From the IMG/VR virus record IMGVR_UViG_3300032053_000053, positions 1-64,000 of that record: a stretch of 64,000 nucleotides of DNA, one strand, 5' to 3'. The translations under genes were made by a program, and so were the position numbers. Under the pieces are notes generated by a model. It made no database searches and had not been told where the DNA came from. It saw only the letters and a program-made list of their open reading frames with translations. Below are positions 42,887 to 51,035 of the stretch, one piece after another. Within the stretch, counting starts at the first letter, position 1. The number at the start of each line of letters is the position of its first letter. Source of the stretch: a virus.

Positions 42887-43531
42887 TTATTGCTTTGTAC
42901 TGGCAGTAATTAGCTTCTTATGTCTTTTTTTAGAAACCCCGTCCATTAAATTTTGTTTTGAATTTAATGGACGCAAATTATTAATATCCCAACATTCATT
43001 AAAAGCACTGTCTTTCATTGTTATATAGCCAAATGTAGATTGTGGAATTATATGATCAATTTGCCACGTCCACGTTGTTACATCATTATCATTCCAAGAA
43101 TTTGTGCTATATGATCCATAATTTTCCCAGCTCATCCATGGCTCAAATTGATTCTCTATGTGCAACTTAAGATCAAGAATAGAGTATGGTAGAAAATTAA
43201 ATATTGATTTACCGGTTTTATAACCACCATTTTCAATTAAATAATAATGAATTGATCTGCTTACATTTTTTCTTAATTTATACGTCACATTTGTTTTTCG
43301 AAGACGCCTTTCATATTTCGTTATTTTATCTTTATTCAGCATTTTCCAGCGTTTAGATTTACTTCTATTCTTTGCCTTTTCTAAATCACTATTATTACCA
43401 TATCTTTTTTGATAATTAATTTGTGATATGCGACTAAAACATTCTTTGCATTCTGGCCTATATTTATTTCTGTCATGACGAAAATAAAAGTCAGATATTG
43501 GTTTTGTCTTTTTGCAAATTATACATTGCAT
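42887..43531 (-). CDS. HNH homing endonuclease, WQIDHI type
   Basis: A 214-residue minus-strand protein. The N-terminus has a zinc knuckle (MQCIICKKTK and CKECF); a long basic helix follows; the C-terminal nuclease reads FEPWMSWENYGSY, TWQIDHIIPQ, ECWDINNLRPLNSKQN. It matches the C-terminal half of the GIY-YIG/HNH fusion at 33718. The start at 43531 has an AAAGGA upstream; a longer version from 43564 overlaps the preceding gene's end more deeply. It is in a three-gene minus-strand nuclease cluster. Confidence 0.88.
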   Translation of the reverse strand: MQCIICKKTKPISDFYFRHDRNKYRPECKECFSRISQINYQKRYGNNSDLEKAKNRSKSKRWKMLNKDKITKYERRLRKTNVTYKLRKNVSRSIHYYLIENGGYKTGKSIFNFLPYSILDLKLHIENQFEPWMSWENYGSYSTNSWNDNDVTTWTWQIDHIIPQSTFGYITMKDSAFNECWDINNLRPLNSKQNLMDGVSKKRHKKLITASTKQ

Positions 43532-44673
43532 TTTTTTTGGTGATCCTTTATTCTTATAATCCAATTATTAAAATCTTCTAATAATAGATTTCCTTTAGCA
43601 AAATTACAGTATTTACAGCAAGGTACTATATTGTCTTTAGTATGTGATTTATTATTATCTAATCTATCAATTCCGTTATAATAATAATGAGCGCCATCTT
43701 TAGCTAGTTTAGACGCTTTTTTATCCTTTAAATAAACATTGTAATAATTAACTTCCTTAACTCTACAATAAAAACATGGTAATTTTGAATAAGTATAAAA
43801 TGTAGGTAGATCAATTTCCATTTTGCCATAATTCCTTTTATAATGTCTATAGGCACATTTCACTGATACAAGCAAGTAGCTATTTGGCAATGTAAGTAAT
43901 CTATCTGAAAATATAAACTTATTAATCTTTTTTAACCCAATAATATATTTGTGAAAATCGATTATTGATCTGTTGCTTTTAGCTCTATTACATGTCCAGC
44001 AGCATGGAACAATATTGTCTTTACTATATGTGCAATCATTATTCACGCGGTCTATTCCATTGTAAACAAACCACCCATTGTTTTTTGCTTTTTGCGATGC
44101 CGATTTCCTGCCAATAAAACAATTATAGTTATTGCTTGGCGCGATTCCACAATAATTACAATTCATCTGGCTAATTAATAACCATTCATCGAAAGTTAAA
44201 TTACATGTTAAATCTCTACGACAATAACTTTTCCATAATCTACGCGCAGAAGTGGTATTAGGTTCATATTTTGTGATTACTGCCGGAGACAAAAGCCTAT
44301 TTTTTAATAGAGCTTCTTTTTTTAAGCATCCGCATGACTTGGTATTACCGCTATTAATTTTACCTGTATTTGCAATTAAAGTTTTTCCGCACTCACATTC
44401 GCATAACCACCGGCTGTTTCCGATATAATTAATCATCGTTAATCTATTTATTTTTTGTCCAGAATAAAGGGATAAATTAATTGTACAACCACAGGATTTT
44501 TGAGCGTTGCTTGTTAATGTGCCCGTCCTAACAATCAATATTTTTCCGCATTCACATCGACAGTTCCAGCCTGTAAATGATCTGCCTCCAGCTTCACTTG
44601 GTAAAATATTATTTGCTTTAGATATGACGGTTAATTTTTCGAATTTTTTCCCAACAAGATCTAGTTTTTTCAT
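43519..44673 (-). CDS. HNH homing endonuclease, two HNH units
   Basis: A 384-residue minus-strand protein with two N-terminal Cys modules (CRCECGKILIV ... KSCGC and CECECGKTLIA ... KSCGC), followed by two HNH units (CNYCG, YNGIDRVNNDCTYSKDNIV, CCWTCNRAKSNR; then CFYCR, YNGIDRLDNNKSHTKDNIV, CCKYCNFAKGN). It is a paralogue of the gene at 41890 with one extra Cys module. The start at 44673 is chosen because AAGG lies 7 bases upstream. It directs transcription away from the major capsid gene and overlaps the next HNH gene slightly. Confidence 0.9.
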   Translation of the reverse strand: MKKLDLVGKKFEKLTVISKANNILPSEAGGRSFTGWNCRCECGKILIVRTGTLTSNAQKSCGCTINLSLYSGQKINRLTMINYIGNSRWLCECECGKTLIANTGKINSGNTKSCGCLKKEALLKNRLLSPAVITKYEPNTTSARRLWKSYCRRDLTCNLTFDEWLLISQMNCNYCGIAPSNNYNCFIGRKSASQKAKNNGWFVYNGIDRVNNDCTYSKDNIVPCCWTCNRAKSNRSIIDFHKYIIGLKKINKFIFSDRLLTLPNSYLLVSVKCAYRHYKRNYGKMEIDLPTFYTYSKLPCFYCRVKEVNYYNVYLKDKKASKLAKDGAHYYYNGIDRLDNNKSHTKDNIVPCCKYCNFAKGNLLLEDFNNWIIRIKDHQKKCNV

Positions 44674-44746
44674 TATTTGCCTTAAATATATCATGCAAAT
44701 TTAATTTTTTCATTTAAGATAGTAATATTCCTTCATACTTGATAGG

Positions 44747-44766
44747 CGCTTTATTTGTATAAAGCG
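44747..44766 (+). promoter_or_regulatory. Leader hairpin upstream of major capsid gene
   Basis: CGCTTTAT-TTGT-ATAAAGCG is a perfect 8-bp stem with a 4-base loop, 51 bases before the capsid ATG. It could stabilise the 5' end of a highly used mRNA or overlap a promoter. There is no U-tract, so it is not a terminator. Confidence 0.4.
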
Positions 44767-44817
44767 TGTGTAAGCTGGTGCAAACTGGCAACATTTTCAA
44801 CCATATGGAGAATACTA

Positions 44818-45831
44818 ATGAGTTTTTTTAATAACAAAGGCGAAGTTAACGCCTCTTCAGTAAAAGAAGCGATGGCAGTAATTGCAAAATACGCAAGCCT
44901 TTTAGAGGATAACACCCCGTCAAACTTCGGTCAAGCCGGGCAACCATCACTTTCAGATGATAAGCGTGATGAACTTATATCCAGAGCTATAATGACACAA
45001 GACGGCAAAATTGCCCTTGCTCAATCAATGGCAAACCCAATTCGCCGAAACTTAGATTACCATGGAATTGCCCGTCGTGCACTCGTTGTCGACCCACTTC
45101 CACAAGGCGCAATCCCAACCTACGAGCGAGATATCGACGTTGCAGCAGTCGTTATTTCAAGCAATGGTTCGGGCCCAGAAAGCCGCGTATTCGGTGATCG
45201 CGTTCTCGTTCCAGAGTTCGAAATCTTCTCGAATCCAACCGTTCGTATCGCAGAAGTCAAACGCCGCCGATTCAACGTTATCGACCGTGCAGTGCAAAAG
45301 GCTCGTCAAGAAATCATGGCACAAGAAGACGCAAACGTTTTCGCAGCCCTAGATGCAGCCTCCTCAGTCGAAAACGCTCTTCAAGACGTTGCCGATGCAG
45401 GAATGCTCAAGCGTGACCTAATCGAAATCAAGGGTCAAGTTGATCGCCATGATCTCGTAACAACCAAGTTCTTCATGAACATCAATGAATTCAACGATAT
45501 CCTCAAGTGGGGTACCGGCGGTGGTCAAGGCGTAGGCGGTGGCGAATTAGACCCAGTAACAATGCGAGAAGTTCTTCAGACTGGGCTATATGCTCACATC
45601 TGGGGTGCAGACATAATGGTTAGTAAGATCGTTCCAGCTGGGACCGTTTATGGTTGTGCAGATCCTGAGTTCGTAGGTGTAATGCCAGTGCGACAAGACA
45701 TAGAGGTATTGCCTGCTGATGAACCAAAGAGGCTAATGCTTGGTTGGGTTGTAAGCGAGATTATAGGGATTGGAATTGTCAATCCACGTGGTGTTGCTTC
45801 AGGCCGAAAGAGCTTAGTAATCGGCGCATAA
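44818..45831 (+). CDS. Major capsid protein (HK97-fold candidate)
   Basis: A 337-residue protein. The segment from about 75 to 170 (NPIRRNLDYHGIARRAL, then PLPQGAIPTYERDID and VPEFEIFSNPTVRIAEVKRR) and the C-terminal VLPADEPKRLMLGWVVSEII resemble major capsid proteins of large myophages. A Gly-rich loop (GTGGGQGVGGGELD) lies near 230. Strong codon bias towards C-ending codons, a GGAG SD 7 bases upstream (start 44818, not the earlier in-frame 44755) and a strong terminator indicate the highest expression class. Its position after TerL, portal and protease-scaffold agrees. It would assemble as hexamers and pentamers of the head shell. Confidence 0.82.
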   Translation: MSFFNNKGEVNASSVKEAMAVIAKYASLLEDNTPSNFGQAGQPSLSDDKRDELISRAIMTQDGKIALAQSMANPIRRNLDYHGIARRALVVDPLPQGAIPTYERDIDVAAVVISSNGSGPESRVFGDRVLVPEFEIFSNPTVRIAEVKRRRFNVIDRAVQKARQEIMAQEDANVFAALDAASSVENALQDVADAGMLKRDLIEIKGQVDRHDLVTTKFFMNINEFNDILKWGTGGGQGVGGGELDPVTMREVLQTGLYAHIWGADIMVSKIVPAGTVYGCADPEFVGVMPVRQDIEVLPADEPKRLMLGWVVSEIIGIGIVNPRGVASGRKSLVIGA

Positions 45832-45852
45832 TCAACAAAGAAGTAAGTAACT

Positions 45853-45883
45853 AAAAAGCCTCCGCTTATTCGGGGGCTTTTTT
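45853..45883 (+). terminator. Intrinsic terminator after major capsid gene
   Basis: AAAAAGCCTCCG (45853-45864) pairs with CGGGGGCTTTTT (45871-45882) with one G-U pair and a 6-base loop, ending in six T. A classical terminator. Confidence 0.9.
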
Positions 45884-45918
45884 ATTTTTATAATTTTACA
45901 TATGGTTAGAATTAGCCC

Positions 45919-45928
45919 GATATAATAA
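45919..45928 (+). promoter_or_regulatory. TATAAT promoter element
   Basis: GATATAATAA, with TATAAT at 45921-45926, lies 20 bases upstream of ATG 45946 and just downstream of the capsid terminator. It would drive the LAGLIDADG gene independently. No -35 is evident. Confidence 0.35.
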
Positions 45929-45945
45929 GATTGCTAGTTAACTAA

Positions 45946-46881
45946 ATGATTAAAATGAAAAAATTAACAATTCAAGAAAAAGAACAAATTATCGAATTAT
46001 ACAAAACCGGGGTATCTCCGAAAATAATTGGAGATCGGTTTGGAGTATATAATAATAGTATAAATAGAATAGTTAGAAAAGCTGGGGTTAATACAAAAAC
46101 GAAAGACGTAGATTACGAAACTACAAAAGAAATAATAAGTCGTTATCTTGCCGGAGAATCATCGGAAAAAATAGCCGATGATCTTAAAATTGTAGGATCA
46201 ACCGTTTGCCGTATATTGAAACGAAATAATGTTAATATAAGGCCATCAACAGAAAACAAAAGAATTCACAAAATAAATGAAGATTTTTTTGAAAATATTG
46301 ACAATGAATCTAAGGCTTATTTTCTTGGAATGATGTTTGCGGACGGAAATGTGCACAAATTACATGGCGCAATAAAATTGTCATTAAAAACAAGTGATGA
46401 TGAAATTATAAAAAAATTATCTGTTCTCATATATAACAAAGAAAAAGTAGAATACTATGCGGGTGAATGCAGTACTTGCAATTTGAGTATTTATAGTTCT
46501 AAGATGAAGAAAGATTTATTGAAACTAGGTTGTACTCCAGCAAAAACATTTATTATTCGTCTCCCGGAATTAAGATCAGATTTATATCGCCATTTTATCA
46601 GGGGTTATTTCGATGGTGATGGGTGCGTATCAAATGCATCCGGTATAAATCGAATTGATATAACATCAAATCATATGTTTATTGAAGATATTTATTTTAA
46701 ATTAATGGAACAAATACCAAATTGTCATATTTACAAGGCGAAAAATAATCCAACGAATTATATACAAATTAAACATAGGGAAAGCTTTCGTAGATTCTAT
46801 GAATATCTGTATATTAATGCAACAATTTGTATGGAACGAAAATATAAATTGTACTCAGAAATAGTGCGTCAGCATTCATGA
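45946..46881 (+). CDS. LAGLIDADG homing endonuclease
   Basis: A 311-residue protein with two N-terminal helix-turn-helix units (EKEQIIELYKTGVSPKII then GDRFG, and ISRYLAGESSEKIADDL then KIVGST), followed by a two-motif LAGLIDADG nuclease: FLGMMFADGNV and FIRGYFDGDGC, both Asp intact. The C-terminal helices (FYEYLYINATICMERKYKLY) match the other LAGLIDADG genes at 32081 and 50121. It sits between the capsid terminator and a small gene, with its own promoter-like element. Confidence 0.93.
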   Translation: MIKMKKLTIQEKEQIIELYKTGVSPKIIGDRFGVYNNSINRIVRKAGVNTKTKDVDYETTKEIISRYLAGESSEKIADDLKIVGSTVCRILKRNNVNIRPSTENKRIHKINEDFFENIDNESKAYFLGMMFADGNVHKLHGAIKLSLKTSDDEIIKKLSVLIYNKEKVEYYAGECSTCNLSIYSSKMKKDLLKLGCTPAKTFIIRLPELRSDLYRHFIRGYFDGDGCVSNASGINRIDITSNHMFIEDIYFKLMEQIPNCHIYKAKNNPTNYIQIKHRESFRRFYEYLYINATICMERKYKLYSEIVRQHS

Positions 46882-46896
46882 AATCAAGGAAATAAT

Positions 46897-47124
46897 ATGG
46901 CCGTTGTATTAAAAAGAAAATATTTGTTTTTAACATTTGATCAATTAAGTGCGTTAACAACCAAACGACTTCTTGCATATAAAAATAAAATAATGCGTTA
47001 TCCAGAAAATCCAAATTGGGACGAATGTGATTTCAACAGAATGAATAAAAAACATCCGGAATGGCAGACAACATATAAAAATATAAAATATATTCTTTCA
47101 ACCAGGGAGCATATTAATAAATAA
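46897..47124 (+). CDS. Small phage protein
   Basis: A 75-residue basic protein with AAGGAA 4-8 bases before the ATG. It reads FLTFDQLSALTTKRLLAYKNKIM, then a Pro/Asn/Trp segment (NPNWDECDFN) and a Lys-rich helix. It resembles small conserved proteins near capsid genes in large phages as far as I recall, without assigned function. A terminator follows at 47150. Confidence 0.75.
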   Translation: MAVVLKRKYLFLTFDQLSALTTKRLLAYKNKIMRYPENPNWDECDFNRMNKKHPEWQTTYKNIKYILSTREHINK

Positions 47125-47149
47125 ACAAATAATCTTAATTTATTACATC

Positions 47150-47190
47150 AAAAGCCAAGTCTCCAATTCATTTTGGGACTTGGCTTTTTT
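47150..47190 (+). terminator. Intrinsic terminator
   Basis: A perfect 12-bp stem (47150-47161 AAAAGCCAAGTC with 47177-47188) extended by two pairs and followed by six T in total from 47185. Confidence 0.88.
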
Positions 47191-47428
47191 ATTCTATTCG
47201 ACCAATTTATTTCAAAGTTTATTGGTTTTGTTTTGCCGTCCGGGATGAGAGGTGGCGGTAACGAACGACAACCCAATTTGCTGGAACGAGAATGGGCCGC
47301 CAACGCATTTTTATGTCGAAGAGCTATCATGATGCCAACTTGGTGCAAAATAATTTCCTGAATTGATTATGAAAGATTTTATCAGAATTAGAGTTATAAC
47401 AATTAGTTTAATAGACGCATTTAATATG

Positions 47429-47477
47429 CGAGGTTGATCTCGACAAAATCACTAGTCCGAGGTTGATCTCGACAAAA
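47429..47477 (+). repeat. 20-bp direct repeat pair with hairpin
   Basis: CGAGGTTGATCTCGACAAAA occurs at 47429-47448 and 47458-47477, identical, with 9 bases between. Each copy can fold as CGAG-GTTGAT-CTCG. Confidence 0.92.
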
Positions 47478-47560
47478 CCGTAAGGACTATAGGATTTAAG
47501 ATTATCAAGAGAATTAGTGTTTTAAGAATTTTGTTCTATGAAAGTTGTTTTTAAATTAAC

Positions 47561-47648
47561 TTCTCTGTTAACTCAGAGGTTCTTAGGAGGGACAACGTAG
47601 TTAACTTATTGTTTTTATTATTGTTTTCTCTGTTAACTCAGAGGTTCT
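47561..47648 (+). repeat. 23-bp direct repeat pair with hairpin
   Basis: Identical 23-mers at 47561-47583 and 47626-47648. Each contains CTCTGTTAACTCAGAG, a 5-bp stem with a TTAACT loop, and is followed by a purine-rich AGGRG-type stretch. A third GTTAAC lies midway at 47600. Confidence 0.92.
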
Positions 47649-47751
47649 AAGGGGATTTACGTATATTTAAATTGTTTATTTAATATCTTATTTTAACAGC
47701 AAATAAAAATAAAAATAGCAGCCAACTGATTTGATAATTACGAGGTTATAG

Positions 47752-48327
47752 ATGATCAGTATGCTAAAAAACAACCTACTGAATCGACAATTTGGCAGAT
47801 TAACCGTACTTGAACGATCAGAAAGCATAAACAAACGATCTGCTTGGTTGTGTTTATGTTCTTGTGGAAATAAAAAGATAATAAAAGCGGAGTATTTGTT
47901 AAGAGGTCATACAAAATCTTGTGGATGTTTGAATCAAGAAAAAAGATCTGGCCGGGCAAAAACAATGTATTCGGTTTCAATTAAATATTCTCCTATTGAA
48001 TCTAATGCTAGGACTGTTTGGAGAAAAACATACAAAGATATTAAATTTGAAGATTTTTACAGAATATCTCAAATGGATTGTTATTATTGCGGTTTAGAGC
48101 CATCAAATAAATGTAAAGACGGTCTACATGATAAGAAATCTTCAGAAATAAGAAAAGAAGCTGTATTTGTATATAATGGATTAGATAGGGTTAATTCCGA
48201 AGAAGGGCATTCGATTGATAACGTTGTTCCCTGTTGTTGGCCCTGTAACTATGCCAAAAGAGATAGAACTATTTCTCAATTCACAGATTGGATAATTAAA
48301 ATTTATGATAGACTTATTAGAAAATAA
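47752..48327 (+). CDS. HNH homing endonuclease
   Basis: A 191-residue protein: a Cys module (LCLCSCGNKKII ... KSCGC) at about 30-65, then one HNH unit (CYYCG, YNGLDRVNSEEGHSIDNVV, CCWPCNYAKRDR) at about 105-180. It is the single-unit version of the two-unit HNH proteins in this window. GAGG is 7-10 bases before the ATG. Its end overlaps the start of the acyltransferase-like gene by 23 bases, so it may be co-translated with that module or may have inserted just in front of it. Confidence 0.9.
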   Translation: MISMLKNNLLNRQFGRLTVLERSESINKRSAWLCLCSCGNKKIIKAEYLLRGHTKSCGCLNQEKRSGRAKTMYSVSIKYSPIESNARTVWRKTYKDIKFEDFYRISQMDCYYCGLEPSNKCKDGLHDKKSSEIRKEAVFVYNGLDRVNSEEGHSIDNVVPCCWPCNYAKRDRTISQFTDWIIKIYDRLIRK

Positions 48328-49093
48328 CTCGAAACCATTTATTAACGAATACTCATGGAGATGTTTATTAGGCCCAACACATAAGAATGCCATGGTTGTT
48401 GGAGGGTTGGCGACTTGGAGCGTTGGTGTAAATAAGCCAAAGAAACATTTTTGTACATTGGGAGATCATATAATAAATGAAGAAGATATTGAGTTTTTAA
48501 AGAGTTATAAGTCCTGTAGTTTTTATTATTTAACAGAGCAGAATTGTAATATTTTAAAAGAAGCATTTGATATTAATAAAGAAAAATTTGCTAGTACGTG
48601 TGTTAAAATTGATACAATAACATATTCTGGCAGGTCAAATCATGATATACGAGGGGCGGTCAATAAAAACAAAAAGCTTGGATTGATAATAAAAGATAAT
48701 TATGATAAGTTTGAGGATGTTCAGATTATGTTGGACGAATGGTCTTCAGTTATTGGGGATAAATACTTTAGGGATTTTTCTGGCAAGAACAAATATTATT
48801 TTAAGAATAATTTTCATCTTGAATGCAATAATACATTTATTTATGATCAGGATAAGCTGGTTGCATTTGCGTCATTAAGTCCCGGTGAGCATGCGTCATA
48901 TGTTATAGGAAAAGCGCTATATCACAAATATGGTGGATTATCGGAATACGCAGATGTTGTGGCGTATGAGCGTGCAGTTGCGAAAGGCACAAAGATGATT
49001 AATATGGGTCGTAGCGTTGGAAAGTTAGCATCATACAAAAATAAATTTCCGAACTCATGCACAATAATTAATTATAATGGTAAAATACTATGA
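48305..49093 (+). CDS. GNAT/FemABX-like acyltransferase
   Basis: A 262-residue protein with an acyltransferase-fold pattern in its C-terminal half: FIYDQDKLVAFASLSPGEHA, YVIGKALYHKYGGLSEYADVV, then INMGRSVGKLASYKNKFPN, the last resembling the terminal strand and helix of FemAB/DUF2156-type GNAT enzymes. The N-terminal half has WSVGVNKPKKHF and is less conserved. The acceptor is unknown. It is coupled by ATGA to a methyltransferase-like gene, and the pair is bracketed by homing endonucleases. Mom-type DNA modification enzymes are also GNAT-like, so an activity on DNA bases is a reasonable hypothesis; transfer to a protein or wall precursor is the alternative. Confidence 0.72.
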   Translation: MIDLLENNSKPFINEYSWRCLLGPTHKNAMVVGGLATWSVGVNKPKKHFCTLGDHIINEEDIEFLKSYKSCSFYYLTEQNCNILKEAFDINKEKFASTCVKIDTITYSGRSNHDIRGAVNKNKKLGLIIKDNYDKFEDVQIMLDEWSSVIGDKYFRDFSGKNKYYFKNNFHLECNNTFIYDQDKLVAFASLSPGEHASYVIGKALYHKYGGLSEYADVVAYERAVAKGTKMINMGRSVGKLASYKNKFPNSCTIINYNGKIL

Positions 49094-50124
49094 TTTTTGA
49101 TGACATTATTGAAATCAATGGAATAAAGCTAACGAAGAAGTACATTGAAGGCTTGTCATTATCTGAAAGAGAGGCCTTGGTTGAGCCTATTTTTAAGCTA
49201 TTTCGAGCCAATGGGTTTCCTTATCCAGACAGTGATAGTAAGTTTAAGAAAGATTATCAAAAGTTAGTTAATTTACAGATCGATGTAAATGTAGATTCGT
49301 TGTTTAATAATAGTAGTTTGTGCACGAATATCTGTAAGTTTTTTTGCAAGAGTTTTTATAGCAGTTCAGAAATAAAATCAAAAACTATGTTGGATATATT
49401 TAACGACGATACTAAATTGAAGCGAATTATATTTAATAGATTAGGGTGTGAGTGGCTATTGGCAGACGGAGGTGGTCCAGGTGTAAACGAATCATTTAAT
49501 TTTACGACAAAGCAGATTATACAAGGAATGCGTTCAACAAGAAGTGTTCCATCAATAAGCATGTTTAAGCCGAATATTGCAAAGTTTATGTGCGTTAAGT
49601 ATTCTGAAATTGGAGATATCATTGGAGATTATTCATGTGGATTTGGTGGAAGATTATTAGGAACGATGTCATGCGGTAGAAAATATATTGGAACAGACCC
49701 TTTGACAACGCCCGATTTAGAAATAATGGCAAAGTATTTTGAATTCGAGGATTATAAGCTAATTGCAAGCGGATCAGAGAATTATAGAGGGGAAAAGAAT
49801 AGCATAGATTTATATTGGTCAAGCCCACCATATTTTAATCAAGAGGTTTATTCTTTAGATAAGACCCAAGCATATATGAACGGGGAGGATTATTTTTACA
49901 ATATATATTGGAGAAAGACATTGGAAAACGTCAAATACATGCTAAAACCCGGAAAATGGTTTGGTTTAAATGTAACAAATTATCCAAAGATGGTTGATAT
50001 TGCTAAAGAATATTTTGGAGAACATGATCACGAAGTTAAATTAAGGACTGTTAGGTCGCATTTAACAAAAAACGCTGGGGTGACAAAAGTAGAGCCAATT
50101 TATATGTTTAAAAATATAAAGTGA
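49090..50124 (+). CDS. DNA methyltransferase-like protein (SPPY motif)
   Basis: A 344-residue protein with a Rossmann methyltransferase pattern: motif I GDYSCGFGGRLLG and KYIGTDP (178-203), motif IV YWSSPPYFNQE (SPPY at 245-248), then YWRKTLENVKYMLKPGKWFGL, a motif V/VI-like region. SPPY is typical of N4-cytosine methyltransferases, but motif I precedes motif IV here, and the N-terminal 150 residues are unlike restriction-modification enzymes. It may methylate DNA or carry out a related modification with the acyltransferase encoded upstream (ATGA overlap). The stop overlaps GTG of the next LAGLIDADG gene. Confidence 0.8.
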   Translation: MIFDDIIEINGIKLTKKYIEGLSLSEREALVEPIFKLFRANGFPYPDSDSKFKKDYQKLVNLQIDVNVDSLFNNSSLCTNICKFFCKSFYSSSEIKSKTMLDIFNDDTKLKRIIFNRLGCEWLLADGGGPGVNESFNFTTKQIIQGMRSTRSVPSISMFKPNIAKFMCVKYSEIGDIIGDYSCGFGGRLLGTMSCGRKYIGTDPLTTPDLEIMAKYFEFEDYKLIASGSENYRGEKNSIDLYWSSPPYFNQEVYSLDKTQAYMNGEDYFYNIYWRKTLENVKYMLKPGKWFGLNVTNYPKMVDIAKEYFGEHDHEVKLRTVRSHLTKNAGVTKVEPIYMFKNIK

Positions 50125-50888
50125 AAAAGCATATAATTAACCAATCTTTTTTTGATTTAATTAATAATGAGCAATCTGCTTATATGTTAGGGCTTTTATT
50201 TGCCGATGGGGCGGTGAATATTAAAAATTATAATATTTGTCTATGTTTGGCTGAAAAAGATAAAGATATATTAACTAAATTTGCTAGTTTAATGTTCGCC
50301 AATGTCGATGATACTGATATTAGTACGTACAAATCTAAACAAAAACCGTTTAATAATTATTGTAGGGTTAATGTTAATAGCAAATATATGATTAATAAAC
50401 TAATTAATCTTGGATGCACGCCTAGAAAATCAATGACCTTGCGATTTCCGGAACAGTTAAAAGAGGAAAATATTTTAAGACATTTCATAAGAGGGTATTT
50501 TGATGGCGATGGTTCTATAATCCAAAAAACAAGGGCTTTAACTATAACATCAACATTACAATTTTGTACCAAGACAAGCGAAATAATAAATAAATATGCA
50601 GCAATTGAACCAAAGATATATAAATATAAAAATGTTTATAGATTAACGGTTCATGGCAGAAATAAAGCAATTAAAATATTAGATTGGCTTTACAGGGACG
50701 CAACAATTTATTTGCGCAGGAAAAACGAAATATATAAAAATATTAAAGCTGAAAGCTCAAAATATTTTTCCAAAGAAGATGTCGTTATGTTTTCATATTT
50801 TTACAATTCAGGATTTACATATAAAAAAATTGCAGATTTATATGGGTGCAGTGATTCTGGTATTAGACGTGCAATTAATAGAAGTTAA
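50121..50888 (+). CDS. LAGLIDADG homing endonuclease
   Basis: A 255-residue protein starting with GTG in a GTGA overlap. LAGLIDADG motifs are MLGLLFADGA (about 22-31) and FIRGYFDGDGS (about 117-127), both intact. The C-terminus has WLYRDATIYLRRKNEIY, shared with its paralogues, followed by a helix-turn-helix (GFTYKKIADLYGCSDSGIRR). Unlike the other LAGLIDADG genes here, the helix-turn-helix is at the C-terminus. It follows the methyltransferase-like gene without a gap. Confidence 0.92.
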   Translation: MKKHIINQSFFDLINNEQSAYMLGLLFADGAVNIKNYNICLCLAEKDKDILTKFASLMFANVDDTDISTYKSKQKPFNNYCRVNVNSKYMINKLINLGCTPRKSMTLRFPEQLKEENILRHFIRGYFDGDGSIIQKTRALTITSTLQFCTKTSEIINKYAAIEPKIYKYKNVYRLTVHGRNKAIKILDWLYRDATIYLRRKNEIYKNIKAESSKYFSKEDVVMFSYFYNSGFTYKKIADLYGCSDSGIRRAINRS

Positions 50889-50988
50889 TTATCACGGGCG
50901 AAAGCAATGGGGCATCGGGGTTTTATGGCATAACCAATAAAAAATAACTCATATGAATTGAGCGCCTAATATGTATTTTATGTATAAT

Positions 50989-51019
50989 TTGTCAATGGCG
51001 ACGATTATTTTGGTATAAT
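50989..51019 (+). promoter_or_regulatory. Promoter candidate with extended -10
   Basis: TTGTCA (50989-50994), a 19-base spacer and TGG-TATAAT (51011-51019) resemble a housekeeping promoter with extended -10. The nearest start (51036) would have a very short leader. Confidence 0.42.
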
Positions 51020-51035
51020 ATTGGATTATTTTAAT

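Larger units (their letters stand above)
47191..47751. other. Noncoding region with paired hairpin repeats
   Basis: This 561-base stretch has no convincing gene. A GC-rich patch (47238-47340) contains a 26-codon frame from GTG 47252 to TGA 47332, too short to call. Further on lie two pairs of direct repeats, each copy a small hairpin, before the HNH gene at 47752. The region could be a structured RNA, a regulatory or replication site, or a remnant of a mobile intron. Confidence 0.6.

Noticed and set aside
45946-46881. Group I intron hosting the LAGLIDADG gene
   Set aside because: The capsid gene is complete and ends in its own terminator; no split exon or intron core is seen.
47252-47332. 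26-codon frame from GTG in the GC-rich patch
   Set aside because: Too short to support as a gene without homologues.
47173-47361. 62-codon open frame after the terminator
   Set aside because: It starts inside the terminator region, has no SD and no recognisable content; another frame in the GC-rich patch is equally open.
47429-47477. Possible short CRISPR-like array
   Set aside because: Only two copies with a 9-bp spacing, and no cas genes; treated as a direct repeat pair.
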